From positions 4,836,001 through 4,900,000 of the forward strand of contig NZ_AP022565.1 in NCBI RefSeq assembly GCF_010727325.1: a DNA stretch of 64,000 bases. Direction: 5' to 3'. This stretch comes from Mycolicibacterium alvei. Lineage in GTDB: Bacteria; Actinomycetota; Actinomycetes; Mycobacteriales; Mycobacteriaceae. Both the position numbers and the translations under genes were made by a program. The number at the start of each line of letters is the position of its first letter. Position 1 is the stretch's first letter. Under the pieces are notes generated by a model, which was not told the origin of the DNA, searched no databases, and was given only the letters and a program-made list of their open reading frames with translations. This document shows positions 1 to 8,729 of the stretch, piece by piece.

Positions 1-674
1 GGATCGGCAGACTCCGCGGCCGCGATGGTGGCGATCTCCGCGCCGACCATCGAGAAGATCACCGTCACGACGCCGACGGTGACGGCCATCGGTCCGAACG
101 GGAAGAACCCGCCGTGCGCGGTCAGATTGGAGAAGTCCATCTCCTTGTGCGGCCACAGTCCGAGGATGAAGCACATGCCCAGTCCGATGAACGCCAGGAT
201 CGCCACGACCTTGATGCCGGCGAACCAGTATTCGAATTCACCGAATGACGAGACCGAGAACAGATTGGTGGCAGTCATCGCGACCAACAGCAGCAGCGCC
301 GTCAACCAGATCGGGACGTGCACCCAGTACTGAATGATCTTGGCGCCGGCGATGGCCTCGAAGCCCACCACGATCACCCAGAAGTACCAGTACAGCCAGC
401 CCACCGAGAAACCGGCCCAGTTGCCCAGGGCATTGCGCGCATAGTCGGCGAACGAGCCGGTCGACGGATTGGCCACCGCCATTTCGGCCAGCATGCGCAT
501 CACCATGATGATCAACACGCCCGACAGGGCATACGTGATGAACGAGCCTGGTCCGGTCGCGCCGATCACCACGCCGGATCCGACGAACAGACCGGCGCCG
601 ATCACGCCGCCGATCGCGATCATCGTCAGCTGTCGTTGACTGAGCGCCTTGTTCAGCACCGGAGTCTCGCCCAT
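1..674 (-). CDS. Amino-acid permease, N-terminal part (cut by window edge)
   Basis: This is the first ~224 residues of an APC-superfamily amino-acid transporter of the GabP/CycA/AnsP type, an inner-membrane importer. The Met at 674 follows a strong GGGGGAG ribosome site and begins MGETPVLNKALSQRQL. The next stretch, MIAIGGVIGAGLFVGSG, is the glycine-rich first transmembrane segment that contacts substrate in this family. At least five further hydrophobic segments follow, including one around residues 70-90 (FSVGWLYWYFWVIVVG). The reading frame runs off the left edge without a stop, so the C-terminal half is missing only because of the window. The substrate cannot be assigned from this part. 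Confidence 0.9.
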   Translation of the reverse strand, partial: MGETPVLNKALSQRQLTMIAIGGVIGAGLFVGSGVVIGATGPGSFITYALSGVLIIMVMRMLAEMAVANPSTGSFADYARNALGNWAGFSVGWLYWYFWVIVVGFEAIAGAKIIQYWVHVPIWLTALLLLVAMTATNLFSVSSFGEFEYWFAGIKVVAILAFIGLGMCFILGLWPHKEMDFSNLTAHGGFFPFGPMAVTVGVVTVIFSMVGAEIATIAAAESAD

Positions 675-697
675 GTCGCTCCCCCTTCTCGCGTGTG

Positions 698-713
698 CGT
701 GACGTGGCTCACA
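698..713. promoter_or_regulatory. CRP/cAMP-receptor-like site upstream of the permease
   Basis: CGTGACGTGGCTCACA matches the mycobacterial CRP consensus TGTGA-N6-TCACA at nine of ten defined positions. It sits 24 bp upstream of the permease start codon. It overlaps a perfect inverted repeat TGACGTG-N8-CACGTCA at 700-721. Seen in sequence; binding is inferred. Confidence 0.5.
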
Positions 714-782
714 TCACGTCAGAAGGTTGACGCTATGCCCGACGACGAAACTCCGGGCGGCAATTCGGACGACGAGTCCTGC

Positions 783-1382
783 TCAGTTCCCGGTGGGGGC
801 GCCCAGTTGCACGACCCCGCCCGACGGCGTCAGCGCATGCGTCATCCGCACGTCGTGCGCGTCGGCGGGCAATGCGTCGACCAATTCGTCGTCCCGCACC
901 ACCGCGACCAGTCGCGCAAGGGGTGAGGCGTAGATCAGGCTGCGGTCGTAGAAGCCGGCGCCCCGGCCCAACCGGTTGCCGTCGCGGTCGACGGCAAGGG
1001 CGGGCACCAGCACCACCTCGGCGTCGGCGATCGATCCGGCCGGCAACCACGGCGGCGGGGGCTCACGCAGGCCGAACTCGGCGGGCACCAGCGTGCCGGG
1101 CTGATAGGCGCCCCATTGCATCGGCAGTCCGCGGCCGTCCTCGTCGTTGCGGGCTACCGGAAGCAGCACGCGCACACTGAGTTCCGACAGGGTGTCCAGA
1201 AGGGCCGGCGACCCCGGTTCGGAACCCACCGGAACGTAGGCGCACACCGTCTGCCCGTCGCGGACGAAGGTGGGCAGCCAGCGGCAAAGGGCCAGCGTTT
1301 CGCGGTCGCGGAGGTCGGCCGGTACGGCCCGTCGTGCACGGAGAACGCCAGCTCGCAACTCGGTCTTGGTCGGCGGGGTCAC
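783..1382 (-). CDS. 5-formyltetrahydrofolate cyclo-ligase
   Basis: Converts 5-formyl-THF to 5,10-methenyl-THF using ATP, salvaging a storage folate in the cytosol. The 199-residue protein starts at GTG 1382 (VTPPTKTELRAGVL), a normal length for the family. It carries the signature GNRLGRGAGFYDR near residues 137-149, the nucleotide and folate site of 5-FTHF ligases. A much longer open frame exists upstream, but it is the antisense shadow of galU. The gene is divergent from galU with 36 bp between start codons, the same arrangement as Rv0992c/Rv0993 in M. tuberculosis. Confidence 0.92.
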   Translation of the reverse strand: MTPPTKTELRAGVLRARRAVPADLRDRETLALCRWLPTFVRDGQTVCAYVPVGSEPGSPALLDTLSELSVRVLLPVARNDEDGRGLPMQWGAYQPGTLVPAEFGLREPPPPWLPAGSIADAEVVLVPALAVDRDGNRLGRGAGFYDRSLIYASPLARLVAVVRDDELVDALPADAHDVRMTHALTPSGGVVQLGAPTGN

Positions 1383-1418
1383 GCCATCCACCTTTTCAGA
1401 ACGGACGTTAGTGTGTGA

Positions 1419-2351
1419 ATGATGAGCACGTCTCACAAGGCGCCTGAGGTGCCGTTTCCCTATACGGCGGTGGTTCCCGCGGCCGGTCTGGGTACGCGGT
1501 TCCTGCCTGCGACCAAGACGGTCCCCAAAGAACTGCTGCCGGTGGTCGACACCCCGGGTATCGAATTGGTCGCTGCCGAGGCCGCCGAGGCCGGTGCCGA
1601 ACGGCTGATCATCATCACCTCGGAAGGCAAAGACGGCGTCGTCGCGCATTTCGTCGAGGACCTGGTGCTCGAGGGCACGCTGGAGGCGCGCGGCAAGAAG
1701 ACGATGTTGGAGAAGGTCCGCCGCGCCCCCGCACTGATCAAGGTCGAGTCGGTGGTGCAGGCCGAGCCGCTCGGCCTCGGACATGCCGTCGGCTGCGTCG
1801 AGAGTGCGCTGGCTCCCGACGAGGATGCGGTTGCCGTCCTGCTGCCCGATGATCTGGTGCTGCCCACCGGTGTACTGGTGACCATGTCGAAGGTGCGGGC
1901 CAAGCGCGGCGGAACGGTGCTGTGCGCGATCGAGGTCCCCGAGGACGAGATCAGCGCCTACGGCGTCTTCGATGTCGAGACGGTGCCCGACGCAGCCAAT
2001 CCGAACGTGCTGCGGGTCAAGGGCATGGTGGAAAAGCCCAAGTCCGAAGATGCGCCGTCCCCGTACGCGGCGGCCGGCCGCTACTTGCTGGACCGGGCGA
2101 TCTTCGATGCACTACGTCGCGTTTCGCGCGGGGTGGGTGGGGAGATCCAGCTGACCGACGCCATCGCACTCCTGATCGAAGAGGGGCATCCGGTACATGT
2201 GGTTGTGCACCGCGGAGCCAGACACGACCTGGGAAATCCCGGCGGCTACCTGAAGGCTGCGGTTGACTTTGCGTTGGAACGTGACGACTACGGCCCAGAT
2301 TTGCGGCGGTGGTTGGTCGAACGGTTGGGTCTGACCGGACAGGACGGCTAG
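1419..2351 (+). CDS. galU: UTP-glucose-1-phosphate uridylyltransferase
   Basis: Makes UDP-glucose from UTP and glucose-1-phosphate for glycogen, trehalose and cell-envelope glycans. The 310-residue protein has the N-terminal nucleotidyltransferase loop AAGLGTRFLPATKTVPKELL (about residues 21-40). It also has the GalU motifs IITSEGKDGV, QAEPLGLGHAV and VLLPDDL, and a late VGGEIQLTDAI. Two adjacent ATG codons (1419 and 1422) are possible starts. The Glp gene follows after 53 bp in the same direction, as in other mycobacteria. Confidence 0.96.
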   Translation: MMSTSHKAPEVPFPYTAVVPAAGLGTRFLPATKTVPKELLPVVDTPGIELVAAEAAEAGAERLIIITSEGKDGVVAHFVEDLVLEGTLEARGKKTMLEKVRRAPALIKVESVVQAEPLGLGHAVGCVESALAPDEDAVAVLLPDDLVLPTGVLVTMSKVRAKRGGTVLCAIEVPEDEISAYGVFDVETVPDAANPNVLRVKGMVEKPKSEDAPSPYAAAGRYLLDRAIFDALRRVSRGVGGEIQLTDAIALLIEEGHPVHVVVHRGARHDLGNPGGYLKAAVDFALERDDYGPDLRRWLVERLGLTGQDG

Positions 2352-2404
2352 CAACGAGCTGGCCCGGTCCCTGGCACGTCGGCCCGTAGATAGGAAGGCG
2401 TGTT

Positions 2405-3643
2405 GTGCGTTCGGTCGAGGAACAGCAGGCTCGGGTAGCGGCTGCCGCGGTGGCGCCCCGGCCGGTGCGAGTGGCCATCGCCGAGTCGCAAGGCCTGATG
2501 TGTGCCGAAGAGGTCGTCACCGAACGGCCGATGCCGGGATTCGACCAGGCCGCGATCGACGGCTACGCGGTGCGCAGCGTCGACGTGTTGTCCGTGGGCG
2601 ACGGTGCCGGGGAGATCAGCCTGCCGGTGATGGGGTCGATCGAGGCGGGGGCACGGACCCCGAGTCGCTTGCAGCCCCGGCAGGCTGCGCGCGTGCAGAC
2701 CGGCGCGCCGATGCCGACGCTGGCCGACGCGGTACTTCCCCTGCGGTGGACCGACGGCGGCGAGAGCCGGGTCCGGATCCTGCGCAGCGTGCGCTCGGGC
2801 GCCTATGTCCGGCGCACCGGCGACGACGTGCAACCCGGTGACGTCGCGGTGCGGTCGGGCACCATCATCGGTCCGGCCCAGGTGGGCCTGCTTGCCGCAG
2901 TCGGACGCGACCGGGTGCTGGTGCATCCACGGCCCAGGCTGTCGGTGATGTGCGTGGGCGGCGAACTCGTCGACGTGTCCCGCAGCCCCGGAACCGGGCA
3001 GGTGTACGACGTGAACTCCTACGCACTGGCCGCGGCGGGCCGGGATGCGGGTGCCGAGGTCAACCGCGTCGGCATCATCAGCACCGACCCGGCGGAACTG
3101 CGGGAAACCGTTGAAGGCCAAGTCAATCGCAACGAGATCGTGGTCATCGCCGGTGCGGTGGGCGGGGCTGCCGCGGAATCGGTGCGCACCGTCCTCGCCG
3201 AACTCGGCGAGATGGAGGTGGCCCGGATCGCGATGCATCCGGGGTCGGTGCAGGGCTTCGGGCAGCTCGGCCGCGACCGCGTGCCGGTCTTCCTGCTGCC
3301 GGCGAACCCGGTCAGCGCGCTGGTGGTGTTCGAAGTGATGGTGCGCCCGCTGATCCGGTTGTCACTGGGCAAGCGCGCACCGATGCGGCGCGTGGTGCAG
3401 GCCCGCACGCTGGCGCCGATCAGTTCGGTGGCCGGGCGCACGGGATACCTGCGGGGGCAGTTGATGCGCGACCAGGACACCGGCGAATACCTGGTGCAGG
3501 CACTGGGCGGGGCGCCCGGCGCGTCGACGCATTTGCTGGCCACACTCGCCGAAGCGAACTGTCTGGTGGTGATTCCGAGCGAGGTCGACGAGGTCCGCAC
3601 CGGCGAAACCGTGGATGTGGCATTCCTGGCTCAGCGCGGCTGA
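2405..3643 (+). CDS. glp: Gephyrin-like MoeA-family protein (Glp), molybdotransferase fold
   Basis: A 412-residue MoeA/gephyrin-fold protein starting at GTG 2405. True MoeA inserts molybdate into adenylated molybdopterin. The N-terminal motif is kept (MPGFDQAAIDGYAVR, residues ~40-54). The central catalytic motif, usually GGVSxGxxD, reads GAVGGAAAES here. The usual PGKP reads PGSV, and LPGNP reads LPANP. These changes argue against a normal Mo-insertase. In Corynebacterium glutamicum the orthologous gene beside galU/rimJ encodes Glp, a gephyrin-like protein that binds FtsZ and the membrane receptor GlpR. The glpR gene lies just downstream here. It is often annotated moeA1; a cell-division role is inferred from synteny and motif loss. 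Confidence 0.85.
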   Translation: MRSVEEQQARVAAAAVAPRPVRVAIAESQGLMCAEEVVTERPMPGFDQAAIDGYAVRSVDVLSVGDGAGEISLPVMGSIEAGARTPSRLQPRQAARVQTGAPMPTLADAVLPLRWTDGGESRVRILRSVRSGAYVRRTGDDVQPGDVAVRSGTIIGPAQVGLLAAVGRDRVLVHPRPRLSVMCVGGELVDVSRSPGTGQVYDVNSYALAAAGRDAGAEVNRVGIISTDPAELRETVEGQVNRNEIVVIAGAVGGAAAESVRTVLAELGEMEVARIAMHPGSVQGFGQLGRDRVPVFLLPANPVSALVVFEVMVRPLIRLSLGKRAPMRRVVQARTLAPISSVAGRTGYLRGQLMRDQDTGEYLVQALGGAPGASTHLLATLAEANCLVVIPSEVDEVRTGETVDVAFLAQRG

Positions 3644-3683
3644 TAAGACTTCATTCGATGAATGACGGTGTGACGAATCGACA

Positions 3684-4343
3684 ATGTGGATGAGCTGGCT
3701 GCGCTCCAGTGCTTTTCACCCGGGCTGGCCCGTTCCGATCGGGCCGTTGCGGGTGCGGGCCGGCGTGGTGCGGCTACGCCCGGTGCGGCTGCGCGATGCC
3801 GCGGTGTGGAGCCGGATCCGGTTGGCCGACCAGGCTCACCTTGAGCCCTGGGAGCCGGTCAGCGGTGTGGATTGGAGTCTCCGCCATGGGGTTTCGTCAT
3901 GGCCAGCGATCTGCTCGGGTTTACGCGCCGAGGCCCGGCTCGGACGGATGCTGCCATATGTGATCGAGCTCGACGGGGAGTTCGCCGGCCAGCTCACGAT
4001 CGGCAACGTCACCCACGGCGCACTGCGGTCAGCCTGGATCGGTTACTGGGTGGCCAGTGACAAGACCGGCGGCGGGGTGGCGACGGGTGCGCTGGCGCTG
4101 GGGCTCGACCACGCCTTCACTGCGGTGCAGTTGCACCGAGTCGAGGCCACAGTGCGTCCGGAGAACGCCGCGAGCCGGGCCGTGCTGGCCCGGGTCGGGT
4201 TCCGCGAGGAGGGCCTACTGCGCCGCTACCTCGAGGTCGACGGTGCCTGGCGGGACCATCTCCTGGTGGCGGTCACGTTGGAGGAGCTGAAGCACTCGGC
4301 GTCCCAGGCCCTGGTTTCGGCCGGACGCGCCAGTTGGTGCTGA
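3684..4343 (+). CDS. rimJ: GNAT acetyltransferase, RimJ type
   Basis: A 219-residue GCN5-related N-acetyltransferase of the ribosomal-protein N-terminal acetylase group (RimI/RimJ). It should transfer acetyl from acetyl-CoA to a protein N-terminal amine. The acetyl-CoA loop region is SDKTGGGVATGALALGLDHA (about residues 128-147). The typical RimJ C-terminal pattern NAASRAVLARVGFREEGLLR then YLEVDGAWRDHLL follows. The gene lies between glp and glpR, which is the conserved order Rv0994-Rv0995-Rv0996. ATG 3684 or ATG 3690 could be the start. The substrate is unknown from sequence. Confidence 0.88.
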   Translation: MWMSWLRSSAFHPGWPVPIGPLRVRAGVVRLRPVRLRDAAVWSRIRLADQAHLEPWEPVSGVDWSLRHGVSSWPAICSGLRAEARLGRMLPYVIELDGEFAGQLTIGNVTHGALRSAWIGYWVASDKTGGGVATGALALGLDHAFTAVQLHRVEATVRPENAASRAVLARVGFREEGLLRRYLEVDGAWRDHLLVAVTLEELKHSASQALVSAGRASWC

Positions 4344-4600
4344 GCCGACCGGCGAGGATGCCCGGCCGCGACGCGCCGCATTGAAGCCGCATTGAAGCTG
4401 CGCCCACGGTCGCGATTTCGCCGGATTCACAGCCCTGGAAGCAATCTCGACGAATTCGGTTCCGTCAGCTGTTACTAATGTGGCAAATGTGACTGTTGGT
4501 GCTTGTATCGATCGAATTACAGGTGTGTAATTGTGTCGGCGCGCCACCCATGGATGCGCTGGTCGCAGACCTAGCCTGAACGGGGAAAGGAGCAGGCGTC

Positions 4601-5743
4601 ATGCCAAGCATCCCCCAGTCACTGCTGTGGATTTCCCTCGTCGTTCTCTGGCTTTTCGTGCTCGTTCCGATGTTGATCAGCAAGCGCGACTCGGTGCGTC
4701 GCACCAGCGATGTCGCCCTGGCGACTCGAGTGCTCAACAGCGGCCGCAACGCGCAACGGTTACGACGCGGCCCGGCCGCCGGGCATCACAGCGATCCGTA
4801 CTGGCAGCACACGGCTGACCACCTCGACGAGAAGCTCGATGAAGACTTCGAAGAGGATGAAGAACCGGTCGAGGTGCACGTACACGCGACCATGCAGCGC
4901 ACCGTGGTGGTGGCCGCGGCGGTGGTGAGCGTCGAGACCCCCGAGCCCGACTACCTCGATGTCGACGTCGTCGACGAGGATTCCGGTGCACTGCCCGTCG
5001 GTTCGATGGCCGAGACAGCCGAACCGGTTGCCGTGCCCGAGGAAGAGTCCGAACCCGAACTCGAGTTGGAGTTCGAGACCGAGCCTGAGGTCGAAGCCGA
5101 GCCGGAGTTCGATTCTGTCGAGTCGGAGGCCCAGACCGAGCGCATCGCACTGGATCTCGAGGATGTCGAGGAGGCCGAGGATTCCGACGCCCTTTCCGAC
5201 GACGAGTACGAGTACGTCGACGACTCGTCGGGCCTGGAACCCGAGGCCGAGGACGAACCGGTCGACGAGGAACAGGCCGAGACGCCCGTCGCGTCGCTGA
5301 GTGCCAGCCGGCAGCGCCGGTTCGAGTCCAAGACCTCCGCGGAGGTCACCGCCCGCAAGTTCCAGTTCCGCAAGCGCGTGCTGGCCGTGCTGGCCGCCAC
5401 GATCCTGTTCTCGGCGGGCGCCGCCTTGCTGGTGACGCCGTCGGCCTGGTGGATGTGTGGCGGCGCGGCCACACTGACCGTGCTCTATCTGGCCTACCTG
5501 CGCCGCCAGACCCGCATCGAGGAACAGCTGCGACGTCGTCGCGCGCAACGGATGGCGCGGTCCCGGCTCGGCGTGGAGAGCACCGATGACCACAAGCTCG
5601 ACGTGGTGCCGGCGCGGCTGCGTAGGCCCGGCGCGGTGGTGCTCGACATCGATGACGAGGACCCGATCTTCGAGCACCTGGCGTACACGTCGTATGCGTC
5701 GACGGCCCGCGAATACGATCTTCCGCGGGCTTCCGGGCAGTAG
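4601..5743 (+). CDS. glpR: Membrane protein GlpR, receptor of gephyrin-like Glp
   Basis: A 380-residue membrane protein with one N-terminal segment (residues ~6-26, LLWISLVVLWLFVLVPMLI). A long low-complexity acidic stretch of mostly E/D/V/P follows (~75-235). Two further hydrophobic segments lie at about 263-305 (VLAVLAATILFSAGAALLV and AATLTVLYLAYL), then a basic and finally acidic tail. A good ribosome site (AAAGGAG) precedes the ATG. Position after galU-glp-rimJ identifies it with Rv0996 and with corynebacterial GlpR, which anchors Glp at the division site. The acidic region is probably disordered; function is inferred from family work. Confidence 0.83.
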   Translation: MPSIPQSLLWISLVVLWLFVLVPMLISKRDSVRRTSDVALATRVLNSGRNAQRLRRGPAAGHHSDPYWQHTADHLDEKLDEDFEEDEEPVEVHVHATMQRTVVVAAAVVSVETPEPDYLDVDVVDEDSGALPVGSMAETAEPVAVPEEESEPELELEFETEPEVEAEPEFDSVESEAQTERIALDLEDVEEAEDSDALSDDEYEYVDDSSGLEPEAEDEPVDEEQAETPVASLSASRQRRFESKTSAEVTARKFQFRKRVLAVLAATILFSAGAALLVTPSAWWMCGGAATLTVLYLAYLRRQTRIEEQLRRRRAQRMARSRLGVESTDDHKLDVVPARLRRPGAVVLDIDDEDPIFEHLAYTSYASTAREYDLPRASGQ

Positions 5744-5798
5744 CGCAGCCGGTTTCCGGTTCCGGGCCGGTGGCTGGTAGCCTTGCGTTCCGGTATCA

Positions 5799-5871
5799 GG
5801 GGCTATAGCGCAGTTGGTAGCGCGTCTCGTTCGCATCGAGAAGGTCAGGGGTTCGATTCCCCTTAGCTCCA
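5799..5871 (+). tRNA. tRNA-Ala (anticodon CGC)
   Basis: A 73-nt cloverleaf. The acceptor stem GGGGCTA pairs with TAGCTCC (one G-T). The anticodon stem TCTCG/CGAGA (5825-5829 with 5837-5841) encloses loop TTCGCAT with CGC at 5832-5834. The T arm is AGGGG-TTCGATT-CCCCT. The 3' CCA is not encoded. It reads GCG codons. Confidence 0.96.
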
Positions 5872-5886
5872 CAAAGTGTGAATACA

Positions 5887-5920
5887 AAAGACCCGCCGGA
5901 GACGGCGGGTCTTTCTCTTA
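5887..5920 (+). terminator. Intrinsic terminator after tRNA-Ala
   Basis: AAAGACCCGCC (5887-5897) pairs perfectly with GGCGGGTCTTT (5904-5914) across a six-base loop and is followed by CTCTTA. Its T-rich end makes it the most classical terminator in the window. Confidence 0.9.
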
Positions 5921-5987
5921 TCCCTCAGCGAGGATGAACCGTCGCATACTGGTCCTCGAACAGTGAATGCGAATCGAAGGGCACACC

Positions 5988-6458
5988 ATGACCGTCAGCA
6001 TCGTTGACGCGGGTCCGAATCAGGTCAGCCGCTCCGTGGAGGTCAATGCCCCTGCAGCCGAACTGTTCGCCATGATCGCCGACCCGCGTCGTCACCACGA
6101 GATCGACGGTTCGGGCACCGTCCGCGACAACGTGTCGTGCCCGGATGACATCGCCCCTGGTGCGAAGTTCACGACTGGGATGCGGATGTACGGGGTGCCC
6201 TACCGGATCACCAGCGTCGTCACCGCGGTGACACCCAACGAACTCTTTGAATGGCGACATCCGGCGGGGCACCGTTGGCGCTGGGAGTTCACCGCACTCA
6301 CCCCCACGCTCACGCGCGTGACAGAGACATTCGATTACCGCGACACCGGGCCGATCAAGGACACGCTGAAGTATTACGAGCGAATGGGCTTCGCCAAGGG
6401 CAACGCGAAGGGCATCGAGTCCACGTTGACCAAGTTGCACGACCGCTACGCGACATGA
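5988..6458 (+). CDS. SRPBCC (START/Bet v1-like) family protein
   Basis: A 156-residue polyketide-cyclase/START-like protein with the usual opening pattern ([20 protein letters not shown], residues ~12-31). The later region has [18 protein letters not shown] and a conserved VTETFDYR strand. Such proteins form a single hydrophobic ligand cavity, and the ligand cannot be told from sequence. ATG 5988 (MTVSIVDAG) is preferred to ATG 5967 because conservation begins after it and a GAAGG element sits 8 nt upstream. It converges with the P450 gene 19 bp downstream and may be part of the accessory oxidative block. Confidence 0.8.
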   Translation: MTVSIVDAGPNQVSRSVEVNAPAAELFAMIADPRRHHEIDGSGTVRDNVSCPDDIAPGAKFTTGMRMYGVPYRITSVVTAVTPNELFEWRHPAGHRWRWEFTALTPTLTRVTETFDYRDTGPIKDTLKYYERMGFAKGNAKGIESTLTKLHDRYAT

Positions 6459-6477
6459 TTCGCGTCGAAGACGTTGC

Positions 6478-7923
6478 CTACGTCAGCGCGCGCGATCGCA
6501 GGGTGATCGGTAGGTCGTCGGCAGGTGTCGGCCCGGTGCCCCAGGTCAGCTGAGGGCGGTAGTCGTCAGGCACGCTCCATTCGAACTGTCTCAGCATCTG
6601 GTGCATGGTCGTCTTGACCGTCATATCGGCGAACTGCTGGCCGATGCACTTGTGCGCCCCGCCTCCGAACGGTGCGAACACGTAGCGGCTCACCGTGGCG
6701 CGGGACTCGGAATTGTTCACGAACCGTTCCGGATTGAACGTGTCGGGGTCGGGCCACCAGTCGGAAAGCCGCATGGAGGCATAGACATTGATGGCCACCT
6801 GGGTTTTGCGCGGGACGAAGTGTCCGAGGATCTCGGTGTCGCGGACGGTCTGCCGGAAGAGCGCGCCGGCCGGAGCGTACATCCGAAGGATCTCCTTGAA
6901 TGCGGCATCGAGCAGGGGATAGGTGTCGAGGTCGAGCACGGTCGGGGTGTCATTCGGGTGAGCGAGGGCCTCTTCGCGAAGCGCGTCTTGCCACTGCCGG
7001 TTTCGGCCCAGTTCATAGGTCAGCATGGACAGCGCGATGGCGGTGGTGTCGTGCGCGGCCATCAGCAGGAAGATCATGTGGTTCACGATGTCGGCTTGGG
7101 TGAAGCGGGCGCCGTCTTCATCCTCGCTGCGGCACAACATCGAGAACAGATCCGCGCCGTCGCCGCGCTGGCGGTCGGGAACCTGCTCGGCGAAGTAGCG
7201 TTCGAGCCGCTCCCGGGCACGTAGCCCCTTGGCCCACACCCCGCCGGGCACATCCGCGCGTACCAGCGCCTGCCCTCCGCGGACGGTGTCGCGGAAATCC
7301 GCCGACAACTGGTCGGCTTCGGGACCGAGGTGGGTACCGACGAACACCTCCGCGGCCTGTTCGAGCAGCAGGTGCTTGATGGACGGGTAGAACGGAAAAT
7401 CCGGTGTCGAGGGCCAATTACGCAGCGTGCGATCGATACTCGGCCGCATCAGTTCCAGGTAGCCGTCCAACGCGCTGCGGGTGAAGGCCGCCTGCATGAT
7501 GCGGCGGTGGTCGCGGTGTTCGTCGAAATCCAGCAACATCATTCCGCGGTGAAAGAACGGTCCGATGACCGGTGCCCAGCCGCGCGTGCTGGAGAACACC
7601 TTGTCCCGGTTGACCCATGCGGTCTCGAGGGCATCGGGGCCCATCAGGCCGACGACGCGGAAGCCGACGCCTCCGGCCCACGACACCGGCCCGTAGCGCT
7701 CGTACCGGTCCCGGGCGAAGGTCAGGGGGTCGGCCAGCGAGCTCAACACATGGCCGAGGAACGGGAATCCGTAATTGCCCATGACGGGCTTGAGGTTCGA
7801 TCCCCGCGGCGGCATGGCGAGCGGGTGATCTCCGCTGGGAAACCGTGACGTGACAGCGGCGCCGAACGCTTGCAGGCGGTGTTTGTTCGCCGGCGACGCG
7901 AGGCATGTGGACAATGTCGTCAT
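6478..7923 (-). CDS. Cytochrome P450 (possibly CYP136-like)
   Basis: A 481-residue haem monooxygenase. The I-helix oxygen-activation motif is MAAHDTTAIAL. The ExxR motif is EILR in FKEILRMYAPAG. The haem loop is FAPFGGGAHKCIG with the cysteine ligand near residue 427. The start is ATG 7923, whose ATGA overlaps the stop of the upstream SDR, indicating coupling. A longer frame to 8064 is only an extension into the SDR gene. In M. tuberculosis, CYP136 (Rv3059) also neighbours an SDR and a TetR, so this may be a related set; that assignment is from context. No ferredoxin gene is adjacent, and the substrate is unknown. Confidence 0.93.
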   Translation of the reverse strand: MTTLSTCLASPANKHRLQAFGAAVTSRFPSGDHPLAMPPRGSNLKPVMGNYGFPFLGHVLSSLADPLTFARDRYERYGPVSWAGGVGFRVVGLMGPDALETAWVNRDKVFSSTRGWAPVIGPFFHRGMMLLDFDEHRDHRRIMQAAFTRSALDGYLELMRPSIDRTLRNWPSTPDFPFYPSIKHLLLEQAAEVFVGTHLGPEADQLSADFRDTVRGGQALVRADVPGGVWAKGLRARERLERYFAEQVPDRQRGDGADLFSMLCRSEDEDGARFTQADIVNHMIFLLMAAHDTTAIALSMLTYELGRNRQWQDALREEALAHPNDTPTVLDLDTYPLLDAAFKEILRMYAPAGALFRQTVRDTEILGHFVPRKTQVAINVYASMRLSDWWPDPDTFNPERFVNNSESRATVSRYVFAPFGGGAHKCIGQQFADMTVKTTMHQMLRQFEWSVPDDYRPQLTWGTGPTPADDLPITLRSRALT

Positions 7924-8729
7924 CCGTCGATCCGATTGAGATAGTCGCGGCGACGGTTTTCGTCGAAATGGCCGGGTGGCTCGTTGCGGGTGGCGAGTCG
8001 TTTGAACAATTGCATCACCGGTTCCGGCGTGGCTTCCTCCAGCAGTCCGAATGGCGACAACCATTTCGGGACGGTGACCTCGCGTCCGGGGTTGCGTGCG
8101 CTGTCGGCGATGACGGTTCCGATCTGCTCGGGTTGCCGGGTGGGGAGAAGGTCGAGAGTGACTCCTGCGGTCAGGTCGGTGTGGACTGCGGTAGGCATGA
8201 CCGTAGTGATGGTGACGTCGGTGTGGGCGATTTCGGCGCGGACGGCTCGTGACAACGCCGCCACCGCGTACTTCGTGGCGCAGTACACCGACATGCCCGG
8301 AGTGGTCGCCTTGGCCGCCATCGATGCGACGTTCACGATGTGGCCGTGATTGCGATCGAGCATGCCGGGAAGAAACTCGTGCATGCCGTTGACGACGCCG
8401 GTCAGATTGACGGCGATCTCTTGGTGGTACGCCGCGAGCTTCTGGTCCACGAAAGGGCCCATATGCTGAATGCCTGCGTTGTTCACCAACATCGCCACCG
8501 GTCCGTCAGCGGATGCCGCACGGTGAAACGCCGCGACGCTCGACTCGTCGGTGACGTCCAGATGGGTTGCTTTCGCGCCGATTTCGCGTGCGGTGCGTGC
8601 GGCCTCGTCGGTGTCTAGGTCGCCGATCCATACCGTTGCGCCCCGCTGTACGAGCGCCGTCGCGGTGGCGCGACCGATACCGCGCGCACCGCCGGTGACG
8701 CATGCGACGGCCCCGTCGAGGTCGATCAT
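7920..8729 (-). CDS. Short-chain dehydrogenase/reductase
   Basis: A 269-residue classical SDR using NAD(P). It has the glycine-rich cofactor motif TGGARGIGRATA (residues ~12-23), then the NNAG motif (VNNAGIQH). The catalytic Ser lies in NVASMAAKA and the YxxxK pair in YCATKYAVAA. It is the middle gene of a three-gene operon: its start overlaps the upstream gene by ATGA (8726-8729) and its stop overlaps the P450 start in the same way. It probably oxidises or reduces a carbonyl on the P450 substrate or product (inference). Confidence 0.92.
   Translation of the reverse strand: MIDLDGAVACVTGGARGIGRATATALVQRGATVWIGDLDTDEAARTAREIGAKATHLDVTDESSVAAFHRAASADGPVAMLVNNAGIQHMGPFVDQKLAAYHQEIAVNLTGVVNGMHEFLPGMLDRNHGHIVNVASMAAKATTPGMSVYCATKYAVAALSRAVRAEIAHTDVTITTVMPTAVHTDLTAGVTLDLLPTRQPEQIGTVIADSARNPGREVTVPKWLSPFGLLEEATPEPVMQLFKRLATRNEPPGHFDENRRRDYLNRIDG

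Noticed and set aside
4760..5887. 375-residue minus-strand frame opposite glpR
   Set aside because: Shadow of the acidic glpR codons (GAG/GAC give Leu/Val on the other strand); it runs into tRNA-Ala.
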